DNA from: Verrucomicrobiota bacterium
Lineage (GTDB): Bacteria; Verrucomicrobiota; Verrucomicrobiia; Chthoniobacterales; Terrimicrobiaceae
NCBI GenBank assembly: GCA_026398275.1
Contig: JAPLTF010000025.1
Span: forward strand, 1-64,000
Length of the DNA: 64,000 nucleotides
Direction: 5' to 3'
Shown: positions 57,283-64,000 of the stretch, piece by piece
Layout of the letters: every line of letters starts with the position of its first letter
How positions within the stretch are numbered: position 1 is the first letter of the stretch
The notes under the pieces: generated by a model
What the model saw: the letters and a program-made list of their open reading frames with translations, nothing else
The model's database searches: none
Told to the model about the DNA's origin: nothing
Made by a program: the position numbers and the translations under genes

Positions 57283-57459
57283 ATGCAATCCATCCCGCTC
57301 TGGCAGGGTGCCACGCCCCACGCAAACGGCCCAGCCGCCCCCGACATCCCCACGCTCGACATCTGCCAGGATGGAGGCCGCGGCCTCGGCATGAAAGACG
57401 GCATCACCTGGCACGAGGACTGTCTGCGCTGGCTGGGACGGCGGTTGAAGAGCGCCTGA
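57283..57459 (+). pseudogene. Internally deleted alpha/beta-hydrolase (acetyl-esterase) remnant
   Basis: 58 residues. The first part, MQSIPLWQGATPHANGPAAP with DIPTLDI, resembles the N-terminus of BD-FAE-like acetyl esterases (PLWPGGAPG...PTL). The rest, GGRGLGMKDGITWHEDCLRW with LGRRLKSA, resembles their C-terminal end (GHGFGM...W...L..WL). The ~200 residues with the catalytic Ser and Asp are absent, so an in-frame deletion is likely. It follows queD by 14 nt. Family match is from memory. Confidence 0.5.
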
Positions 57460-57493
57460 TCTCGAAAAAATCTCGGCCTTTAGTTAGCCCCTG

Positions 57494-57694
57494 TAAGAAC
57501 CTGTGAAATAATTAGGAAAAAGCCGCGTTGCTGAGGATTTTTGGCTTGGCCAAGGCACGAAGGCGGCGGCAATACCCACAGCGGTGTTGCCGATGCTTCG
57601 CATCGCCCTCCGGGCTGCCTGCGGCAGGCTGTCTCTTGCCATCCGGCCTTTTCTACTCTCGCGCGGCTTTTCCTAATTATTTCACAGGTTCTAA
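57494..57694. repeat. 201-bp inverted-repeat element (MITE-like)
   Basis: Left end 57494-57527 and right end 57650-57694 are inverted copies of the repeat also found alone at 5355-5399; the right end matches that copy over all 45 bp, the left over ~30. The interior (about 120 bp) has no convincing gene and contains a GGCTGCCTGCGGCAGGCTG hairpin-like stretch (57614-57632). It has the shape of a non-autonomous element. Confidence 0.8.
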
Positions 57695-57696
57695 GA

Positions 57697-57927
57697 GTGA
57701 TTCTGCTAGAAAAAGAAAACATCCTGCGAACGCTCGAAGAAATCAGCGCCAACAAGCCGCTCGAACTGCCCGCGGAGAGCGTCGGGGTGTGGGAGGCTGG
57801 ATTGAAGGCGACCGATGCCGGTTATGCGAAAGCCGAAGCCGCTGCCGCCAAAAAAACGGGTGCATTCGGGTGCGCGCGGGAGGCAGGATTTGGCATTGCC
57901 GCGGGCGTGGGATTTGGGATATTTTGA
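57697..57927 (+). CDS. Doubtful small open frame (76 aa) after the repeat element
   Basis: GTG 57697 opens right at the edge of the inverted-repeat element: MILLEKENILRTLEEISANK, then an Ala/Gly-rich tail (GFGIAAGVGFGIF). No ribosome site and no family known. It may be the end of a gene cut by the element. It ends 54 nt before gltD. Confidence 0.25.
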   Translation: MILLEKENILRTLEEISANKPLELPAESVGVWEAGLKATDAGYAKAEAAAAKKTGAFGCAREAGFGIAAGVGFGIF

Positions 57928-57981
57928 ACAGGCTCTGTTGGGTGTACAAAGTTCCCGACGGACGACACCACACCTTCTGAC

Positions 57982-59433
57982 ATGTTTACCGCAGCCGGCA
58001 TTCATTGGGATCCCACCCATGCCTGCGCCATGATCGACCGGGCGGATCAGCCCAAACGGTCGGCCACCGAGCGCGTTGCCGACATGCTGGAGATCTACGC
58101 CCTCTACGACGAGGAGACCGCGCGCGAGCAGGCGAGCCGGTGCATCGAGTGCCCGCGCCCGGCCTGCGTCGAGGGCTGCCCGCTGCACAACCGGATCCCG
58201 GAATGGCTGGCGCTTACCGCGGAGGGCCGGTTTCTCGAGGCGGCGGCGATTTCGCGATCCACCAGCAACATGCCTGAGATCTGCTCGCGCGTGTGCCCGC
58301 AGGAACGCCTGTGCGAGGGCTCGTGCATTCTGAACGGAAAGACCGAGCCGGTCTCGATCGGCGCGATCGAGCGGTTCATCAACGAGTATGCGTTCCGCGA
58401 GAACGACCTCGATCTCGCGCACCCGCCCTTCAACGGGCTGAAGGTCGCGGTCATCGGGTCCGGTCCTGCCGGGCTGGCCGCCGCCGACCAGCTGGTGGCC
58501 CTGGGATACGCCGTGACCATTTTTGAATCGCAGGTTCTTCCGGGCGGGCTCCTCGTCAACGGGATCCCTTCGTTCAAGCTCGAGAAGACGATCGTGGGCC
58601 GCCGGATCGAGATGCTGAAGAAGCGCGGAGTGAAGCTGCGGCTCGGCGTCACGCTGGGGAAAGACATTTCGCTGGCCGATCTGCGGCGCGATTTTTCCGC
58701 CGTCTTTCTCGGCGTCGGAGCGCAGCAGGCGAAGCCGCTGGGGATTCCCGGGGAAGACCTCCCTGGCGTGCTGCCGGCCCTTCCGTTCCTGATCCAGAAA
58801 AACGTGGATTTTCCCGTTCTGGACATGGTGCCCATCGAGGTCGAGGGGAAGCGCGTCGCTGTTCTTGGAGGAGGCGACACCGCGATGGATTGCCTGCGCA
58901 CCGCGCTGCGCTGCGGAGCGAGCGAGGCGGTTTGCCTCTACCGCCGCGACCTCGCCAACATGCCCGGCAGCCGGAAGGAATATGCCAACGCGCTCGAGGA
59001 GGGGGCCATTTTTCAATTTCTTACCAACCCGCTCGCCATCGAAGCCGACGAGAGCGGTGCGATCGCCCGCGTCCGCTGCGTCCGCATGGAGCTCGGCGAG
59101 CCGGATGCCAGCGGCCGCCGCAAGCCCGCGCCGGTTCCGGGCTCGGAGTTCACGGTGCCGGCGGATCTGGTGATCGGCGCCTACGGGTTCGACCCCGTGC
59201 CGTTCCCTCCCGGGAGCGACCTGGGACAAATCGAATGCAACAGCTGGGGCGGAATGGTCGTGGATGAAAACCAGATGACCAGCGTGCCCGGCGTATTCTC
59301 CGGCGGAGACTCCGTGCGCGGCCCATCGCTCGTCGTCCACGCCGTCCGCGATGCCCGCAAAGCGGTCGAGGGCCTCCATCGCTACCTTTCCAGCAAAAGC
59401 CTGCCGCTCTCACTGGTGCCGGAAAAACCCTGA
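57982..59433 (+). CDS. gltD: GltD-like NADPH oxidoreductase (glutamate synthase small-subunit family)
   Basis: 483 residues. N-terminal 4Fe-4S ferredoxin-like part: CIECPRPACVEGCPLHNRIP and EICSRVCPQERLCEGSC. FAD Rossmann VAVIGSGPAGLAAADQLVAL (about 155), NAD(P) Rossmann VAVLGGGDTAMDCLRTALRC, and a final GVFSGGDSVRGPSLVVHAVR. In GltBD it feeds electrons to the large subunit; related small subunits serve other oxidoreductases (NfnB, SudA). gltB is not adjacent, so the partner is unknown. Confidence 0.88.
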   Translation: MFTAAGIHWDPTHACAMIDRADQPKRSATERVADMLEIYALYDEETAREQASRCIECPRPACVEGCPLHNRIPEWLALTAEGRFLEAAAISRSTSNMPEICSRVCPQERLCEGSCILNGKTEPVSIGAIERFINEYAFRENDLDLAHPPFNGLKVAVIGSGPAGLAAADQLVALGYAVTIFESQVLPGGLLVNGIPSFKLEKTIVGRRIEMLKKRGVKLRLGVTLGKDISLADLRRDFSAVFLGVGAQQAKPLGIPGEDLPGVLPALPFLIQKNVDFPVLDMVPIEVEGKRVAVLGGGDTAMDCLRTALRCGASEAVCLYRRDLANMPGSRKEYANALEEGAIFQFLTNPLAIEADESGAIARVRCVRMELGEPDASGRRKPAPVPGSEFTVPADLVIGAYGFDPVPFPPGSDLGQIECNSWGGMVVDENQMTSVPGVFSGGDSVRGPSLVVHAVRDARKAVEGLHRYLSSKSLPLSLVPEKP

Positions 59434-59732
59434 TCCTGGGGGCCTCCGGCGTCACCCACAGATTCGGCCGGGAGAAACCGCAGCGGACCCGGCATTTTTG
59501 AAGGAGGCATCCGCAGATTGGTTCGTGATGGAAGGCGGAGGGGACAGCCTTTGTCGCTGTGTTCTGATGGACGCATGGCGAGGAATGCCGGAATCCTCTC
59601 GCCCGGTGAAGCGGGAGCCGCTATACCGTCCTCCCATACAGTGGATCGCCCCGTCAGAGAAAATCTCGCTTGCGACATGGAAGGAAGCGGCCTCGCCCTG
59701 CGCGGCATCGAGGCCACCGCCCGCATTTGCTC
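59434..59732. other. Intergenic between gltD and the methyltransferase locus
   Basis: 299 bp. Short frames on both strands look non-coding. A change to an accessory locus occurs here. No tRNA, repeat or integrase is visible. Confidence 0.4.
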
Positions 59733-60377
59733 ATGAGCCTGGTAAAGTCCAAACAACGCATCGCCGACCACGGGGAGGTTTTCACCCCCGCATGGATGGT
59801 CGAGGCGATGCTCGACCTGGTGAAGGGCGAGACAGAGCGCATTGACTCGCGCTTTCTAGAGCCGGCTTGCGGGGACGGCAACTTCCTCGTGCAGATTCTG
59901 CGGCGGAAGCTCGCCTCAGTGGAACACAAATACGGCCAGTCAGATTTCGAGCGCCGCCACTACGCGCTGCTCGCGCTCATGTGCATCTACGGCATCGAAC
60001 TGCTGCCGGACAATATTGTCGATTGCCGCGCCAACCTGCTCGAAATCTTCGCCGGGTATCTGAACCTCGCTCCGTCGGACGACATGTATCGCGCCGCATT
60101 CTATGTGCTTTCGCAAAACCTCATCCACGGCGACGCATTGACGATGTGCGCCCAGGACAACCTGCCGATCACTTTCGCCGAGTGGGGCTATCTGGGCAAA
60201 GGACGGTTCCAGCGGCGTGACTTTCGCTACGACAGCCTCACCCAATCATCGGCCTACAGCGCCGAGGGCTCACTCTTCGCCCATCTTGGGAAACACGAGA
60301 TTTTCAAGCCGGCCAAAACCTACCCGCCGATGTCGGTGGGTGAGCTGGCCGCCCTTGCGCCGGAGGCCCCCGTATGA
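59733..60377 (+). CDS. DNA methyltransferase-like protein (N6-adenine type, N-terminal part)
   Basis: 214 residues from ATG 59733 (MSLVKSKQRIADHGEVFTPA). SAM-binding motif I RFLEPACGDGNFLVQIL is present and is preceded by the GEVFTP block typical of type I/II-G methylases. No NPPY/NPPF motif is seen, so by itself it lacks the usual N6-adenine catalytic motif. Its stop overlaps the next gene (ATGA). I infer it works together with the following methylase. Confidence 0.8.
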   Translation: MSLVKSKQRIADHGEVFTPAWMVEAMLDLVKGETERIDSRFLEPACGDGNFLVQILRRKLASVEHKYGQSDFERRHYALLALMCIYGIELLPDNIVDCRANLLEIFAGYLNLAPSDDMYRAAFYVLSQNLIHGDALTMCAQDNLPITFAEWGYLGKGRFQRRDFRYDSLTQSSAYSAEGSLFAHLGKHEIFKPAKTYPPMSVGELAALAPEAPV

Positions 60378-61948
60378 GCGACCAGGCCAGTTTTGCCTTG
60401 CGCAGCCGCAACCCGGATGTGCTGACGTGCATCGCGAATCTCTCGAACGACGAGGTGTTCACTCCACCCGACCTCGCGAACCGGATGCTGGACACGCTGG
60501 CCGGGGCATGGGCCGCCAATCACGGCGGCGCGAACATCTGGGCCGACAAGACGGTGAAGTTCCTCGACCCCTGCACGAAATCCGGCGTGTTCCTTCGCGA
60601 GATCACCAGCCGCCTCACCAAGGGCCTGGAACAGGAGATTCCGAATCTGAAGAACCGCGTGAACCACATCCTGACGAAGCAGGTGTTCGGCATCGGAATC
60701 ACGCAGATCACCGGCCTGCTCGCGCGACGGAGCCTGTATTGCTCCAAACACGCCACGGGCAAACACTCCATCGCCAAATCGTTCATCGGCGACGATGGCA
60801 ACATCTGGTTCAAGCGCATCAAACACACTTGGGATGGCGACAAGTGCAGGTATTGCGGCGCGGGCAAATCCGTTTTCAACCGGGCGGCGGGACTGGAAAC
60901 CCACGCCTACGCGTTTATTCACACCGACAACATCAAGACTCGGCTAGCCGAGATATTTGGAGGCAATATGCAATTTGACGTCATCATTGGAAATCCACCG
61001 TATCAATTGGCGAGCGACGGCGGCACTCGCGACGTTCCCATCTACAACAAGTTTGTCGAGCAGGCGAAGAAACTTGAGCCCCGCTATCTCTCGATGGTTA
61101 TTCCGTCTCGCTGGATGGCGTCAGGGCTTGGCCTGAGCGATTTCCGCAAAGCCATGCTGGAGGACCGACATATCAGGAAGCTGATGGACTACGAGCGCAT
61201 GGACTTGGTGTTTCCGGGTGTGGATTTTGAGGGCGGCATCTGCTACTTCCTTTGGGATCGAGACAACGCGGGTAAGTGCGAAGTCACCACGGTTACCGGC
61301 GAGGAAACAATCGGGCCGACAATGCGAGACCTGAACGAATACGACATTCTCGTGCGCGATAGCCGAGGGCTGAACATCCTCAAGAAGCTACTGGCAGCAG
61401 GTGAGCCGTCCATCACTGATATTCTTTCTGCCGACAAGGAGTTTGGCTGGACTTCTAACTTTGATGGATTTCGTGAGGACAAAAGGCCTAGCGATGTCAC
61501 GCTGTATTATGGGCGTGCTGGCAAGCGGTTTGTTGGTGGCATAGCCCGCAAGGATATTACGAAGAGTCCACACCTGATAGACAAGTGGAAGGTGATGGTC
61601 TCTGCGGCCTACGGCGAACGTGGTGCGCGGCCAGCGATGGTGCTTGGCCCTAGTTTCATTGCTGAATCACCGTCGGTTTGCACACAGACCTACTTGTTCT
61701 TTTACGTGGATTCAAAGAAGCAGGCTGAAAGCCTGCAAAGCTACCTCAACACGCGTTTCTTTAGATTTCTGGTGTCGCTACGAAAGATTACCCAGCATGC
61801 AACTCGTGCGACTTACACTTGGATTCCGCAACAGACTTGGGATCGCGTTTGGACGGACGAGGCGCTTTACAAGAAATACGGATTGAGCAAGGCCGACATT
61901 ACTCACATTGAAGCCTGCATCCGTCCGAGGACCGACGACGATGACTAA
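60374..61948 (+). CDS. Eco57I-type restriction-modification DNA methylase
   Basis: 524 residues. Motif I region KFLDPCTKSGVFLREITSRL (DPCTKSG instead of the common DPACGSG) follows DEVFTPPDLANRMLDTLAG; catalytic NPPY in FDVIIGNPPYQLASDGGTRD. The C-terminal half (about 250-520) would recognise the target sequence and is richer in A/T. A zinc-finger-like Cys pair sits near 155 (CRYCGAGKS). Its stop TAA lies inside the next start (ATGACTAA). Confidence 0.9.
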   Translation: MSDQASFALRSRNPDVLTCIANLSNDEVFTPPDLANRMLDTLAGAWAANHGGANIWADKTVKFLDPCTKSGVFLREITSRLTKGLEQEIPNLKNRVNHILTKQVFGIGITQITGLLARRSLYCSKHATGKHSIAKSFIGDDGNIWFKRIKHTWDGDKCRYCGAGKSVFNRAAGLETHAYAFIHTDNIKTRLAEIFGGNMQFDVIIGNPPYQLASDGGTRDVPIYNKFVEQAKKLEPRYLSMVIPSRWMASGLGLSDFRKAMLEDRHIRKLMDYERMDLVFPGVDFEGGICYFLWDRDNAGKCEVTTVTGEETIGPTMRDLNEYDILVRDSRGLNILKKLLAAGEPSITDILSADKEFGWTSNFDGFREDKRPSDVTLYYGRAGKRFVGGIARKDITKSPHLIDKWKVMVSAAYGERGARPAMVLGPSFIAESPSVCTQTYLFFYVDSKKQAESLQSYLNTRFFRFLVSLRKITQHATRATYTWIPQQTWDRVWTDEALYKKYGLSKADITHIEACIRPRTDDDD

Positions 61949-62032
61949 AACCATCGAAGAAATCCACTCGCCCAAGCCGGAAGACCGCCCGCGCCTCCAC
62001 GCCTCCTCTATTGGCGACAAGGCGTCCGCGTC
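61941..62032 (+). pseudogene. 5' stub of an R-M locus gene, copy 1 (MTKTIEE...)
   Basis: Starts inside the methylase stop (ATGACTAA, 8-nt overlap) and encodes MTKTIEEIHSPKPEDRPRLH then about ten residues before the transposon end at 62033 breaks it. The start MxKTIEE(I/V)xxPKP recurs at 62895 and 63987. In similar loci this reads as the N-terminus of a large helicase/nuclease gene (from memory). The rest of the gene does not follow the element. Confidence 0.7.
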
Positions 62033-62875
62033 AGCGCCAACGGCGCGGCCCAACACCAGCCCAGGGCAACGCCCTGGGTATGCGTCCCCAACAAAATCCC
62101 AAGCCCTGAAGGGGCGACCAAAACATCGCCACAAAACCCGAATTCAAAATGGGGTTGGACGTCTTGGAACGCCCTTTCAGGGCTGGGAAATATTTGGTGG
62201 CATCGTTCCTCCCGGGGCGCTGCCCCGGGCTGTGGTTGGGTTGCCCCGTTGGGGCATTTGTGTCTATGCCAAGGCCCACACACTTGCCCTTTCTGAATCG
62301 GCTGCAAACTACGAATACCACCCTTTATGCCTCAATCTCTCGCGCGTCTCCACATTCACCTCGTCTTCAGCACGAAAAACCGCGAGCGCCTCATCACCGC
62401 CCGCGTGCGCGATTCGTTGCACGCCTACATGGCCACCGTGCTGCAAAACCTTGGCTGCGCGCCCGTGCTCATCAATACCGTCGAAGACCATGTTCACATC
62501 CTGTTTGAACTCGCCCGGACGGTGTCGGTCAGCCAGGCGGTTAAAGATGTTAAAAAATCCTCGTCCAAATGGATTAAAACGCAGGGCACGGAGCTTGCCG
62601 GATTCGCGTGGCAGGTGGGTTACGGCGCGTTTGCCGTTTCGGAATCGAACGTGCCGACCGTCCGCGATTACATCGCCGGGCAGCAGGAGCATCACCGTCG
62701 CAAATCGTTCCAAGAGGAATACCGGGCGTTTTTGGAAAAACACCGCGTCGCGTTTGATGAACGGTATGTGTGGGATTGAACGGCGGGTTGGGCCGCCCTT
62801 TCAGGGCTTTGAACTGTGGGGGGCATTGTTCCCAGGGCGTTGCCCTGGGCTGGCACAGGCCGCGCCGTTGGCGCT
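62033..62875 (+). mobile_element. RAYT-type element: Y1 transposase flanked by inverted REP-like ends
   Basis: Inverted ends 62033-62078 and 62831-62875 match at nearly all ~45 positions, both starting AGCGCCAACGGCGCGGCC and including the perfect palindrome CCCAGGGC-AAC-GCCCTGGG. Three ~85-bp REP-like units lie within: 62033-62116 (reversed), 62170-62255 and 62794-62875, each with a CGCCC(T/C)TTCAGGGC hairpin at one end. The transposase gene is at 62327-62779. Complete on inspection. Confidence 0.9.
62327..62779 (+). CDS. REP-associated tyrosine transposase (IS200-like Y1)
   Basis: 150 residues, full length. Opening LARLHIHLVFSTKNRERLIT, the HUH metal site EDHVHILFELA, and the catalytic Tyr in VRDYIAGQQEHHRRKSF. 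RAYT proteins cut and join REP hairpins using a single tyrosine. ATG 62327 starts MPQSLARL. All catalytic residues are present. Confidence 0.93.
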   Translation: MPQSLARLHIHLVFSTKNRERLITARVRDSLHAYMATVLQNLGCAPVLINTVEDHVHILFELARTVSVSQAVKDVKKSSSKWIKTQGTELAGFAWQVGYGAFAVSESNVPTVRDYIAGQQEHHRRKSFQEEYRAFLEKHRVAFDERYVWD

Positions 62876-62894
62876 CAAATCCAGCTTCGTGACG

Positions 62895-62936
62895 ATGAGT
62901 AAAACCATCGAAGAAGTGCTCGCGCCGAAGCCATAG
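62895..62936 (+). pseudogene. 5' stub, copy 2 (13 codons)
   Basis: ATGAGTAAAACCATCGAAGA opens MSKTIEEVLAPKP then TAG. Nearly the same as copy 1 and copy 3. Located 19 nt after the transposable element and 14 nt before the RhuM gene. It may act as a short leader translated before RhuM. Confidence 0.75.
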
Positions 62937-62950
62937 ACCGGAAGCCGCCC

Positions 62951-63994
62951 ATGCCTAAAAAGAAATCACCGAACAGCGTGCGCATCCGCAACAGCACGGC
63001 GGAATTTCTCACCTTCGCCTACCAGACCGGCGGCGATGGCGTGGAGGTGCGGGTGCAGGACGGCACGATCTGGCTGTCGCAAAAAAACCTCGGGCTGCTG
63101 TTTGAGACGACACCGGAAAACGTGCTGATGCACCTCAAGAACATCTTCGCCGGGAAGGAATTGGCGGAAGATTCAGTTGCTAAGGTTTTCTTAGCAACTG
63201 CCGCTGACGGCAAAAACTACCGGATCAAGCACTACCACCTTGATGCCATTATCGCCGTCGGCTACCGCGTAAATTCCAAGCGCGCCACGGCCTTCCGGCA
63301 ATGGGCCACGGGCGTCCTGCGGGACTACACGCTCCGCGGATATGTGATGGACAGGAAGCGCATGGAGAACGGCGCGTTCCTCGGCGAGGATTACTTCGAG
63401 CGCCTGCTGGAGGAGATCCGGGAGATCCGCCTGTCCGAGCGGCGCTTTTATCAAAAGATCGCCGACATCTATTCCACGGCGATGGATTACGACCGGGACG
63501 CGCCGATCACCCAGGCGTTCTTCGCCAAGGTGCAGAACAAGATGCACTACGCCGTCCACGGCCACACCGCCGCCGAGCTGATCGTCCGGCGCGCGGATCA
63601 CACCAAGGAACGCATGGGATTGACGACCTGGGCCAAAGCCCCCGGCGGCAAAATTCTCAAAACCGACGTGGTGGTGGCAAAAAACTATCTGACCGAGGCG
63701 GAACTCGATGACCTGGGGCGCATCGTGAACGCCTACCTCGACCTGGCGGAAAGCCGCGCCAAACGCCGCATGCCGATGACGATGGAGGCTTGGGCGAAGC
63801 GGCTCGACATCTTCCTCTCGGCGGATGAGCGGAACGTGCTGCAAGACGCCGGGCGCATCAGCGCCGAAATCGCCAGGGAGCACGCCGAGGACGAGTTCGA
63901 GAAATACCGCGTGATCCAGGACAAGCTCTTCCGAAGCGATTTCGACACCTTCGCGGCGCTGGAGAAACGTGACGAGGGCAAGCGCCATGAGTAA
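62951..63994 (+). CDS. RhuM-family protein
   Basis: 347 residues matching the RhuM (virulence-associated) family, which is common in restriction and defence loci. Features: DGTIWLSQKNLGLLFETTPE (helix-turn-helix-like, about 35-55), YRIKHYHLDAIIAVGYRVNS, KRATAFRQWATGVLRDYTLR, and HGHTAAELIVRRADHTKERM. Biochemical function is unknown. Its end overlaps the next start by 8 nt (ATGAGTAA). Confidence 0.88.
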   Translation: MPKKKSPNSVRIRNSTAEFLTFAYQTGGDGVEVRVQDGTIWLSQKNLGLLFETTPENVLMHLKNIFAGKELAEDSVAKVFLATAADGKNYRIKHYHLDAIIAVGYRVNSKRATAFRQWATGVLRDYTLRGYVMDRKRMENGAFLGEDYFERLLEEIREIRLSERRFYQKIADIYSTAMDYDRDAPITQAFFAKVQNKMHYAVHGHTAAELIVRRADHTKERMGLTTWAKAPGGKILKTDVVVAKNYLTEAELDDLGRIVNAYLDLAESRAKRRMPMTMEAWAKRLDIFLSADERNVLQDAGRISAEIAREHAEDEFEKYRVIQDKLFRSDFDTFAALEKRDEGKRHE

Positions 63995-64000
63995 AACCAT
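63987..64000 (+). CDS. Start of the next R-M locus gene, copy 3 (runs off window)
   Basis: Fourteen bases, ATGAGTAAAACCAT, encode MSKT and match the two stubs at 61941 and 62895. It overlaps the RhuM stop by 8 nt, just as copy 1 overlaps the methylase stop. I expect the intact gene here. Confidence 0.6.

Noticed and set aside
59518-59736. 72-codon plus-strand frame before the methylase
   Set aside because: Composition unlike neighbouring genes, no ribosome site, no motif.

Overview
GC-rich, gene-dense bacterial DNA, probably from Verrucomicrobiota. That assignment is an inference from gene content: a Bacteroides-type bifunctional fucokinase/GDP-fucose pyrophosphorylase, pseudopilins beside a PilB/GspE-type ATPase, tagaturonate epimerase, a CE7 acetylxylan esterase, an RNP-2-free gene set with Gram-negative lipoprotein and signal-peptide genes, and nuo genes split over two loci. 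No rRNA is present and one tRNA (Leu, TAA) was found. Most neighbours overlap by 1-8 nt or lie within 30 nt of each other, so much of the window is operons.

Left part (1-16 kb): the end of an AraC-type regulator; carA-FHA protein-lysS on the minus strand; a secreted LysM protein whose L,D-transpeptidase-like domain has lost its catalytic Cys; an ACT protein with two exported proteins; tRNA-Leu; a class IV aminotransferase; and the mfd-PPIase-nuoG operon.

Middle (16-37 kb): FUSC transporter, Hsp33, a CHAD protein, a two-gene module of unknown function lying between two identical 45-bp repeats exactly 600 bp apart, a tandem class II aldolase with a degenerate second half, fkp, three pseudopilins with their ATPase, a DEAD-box helicase, the hemC-hemA-hemX-like heme operon, uxaE and hrpB.

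Region 38-45 kb: a lower-GC accessory island holds an uncharacterised, probably restriction-related gene directly after a cytosine-C5 methyltransferase cut off after motif IV, plus a 59-residue zinc-ribbon gene and a CheY-like receiver. A two-component system, a four-EF-hand lipoprotein, fabV and a lone VapC-like PIN protein follow.

Region 45-59 kb: a CE7 esterase and nuoN-M-L-K-J-I (minus strand), uvrC, an SRPBCC protein, larA-queE-queD, the remnant of an internally deleted esterase, a 200-bp inverted-repeat element and a GltD-like oxidoreductase.

Right end (59.7-64 kb): a restriction-modification/defence locus with two DNA methyltransferase genes, then a gene beginning MTKTIEE broken by a complete REP-associated tyrosine transposase (RAYT) element, a second 13-codon copy of that start, a RhuM-family gene, and a third copy of the start running off the window. 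The same gene start occurring three times, with the same 8-nt ATGASTAA overlap at both complete junctions, is the most unusual structure here.
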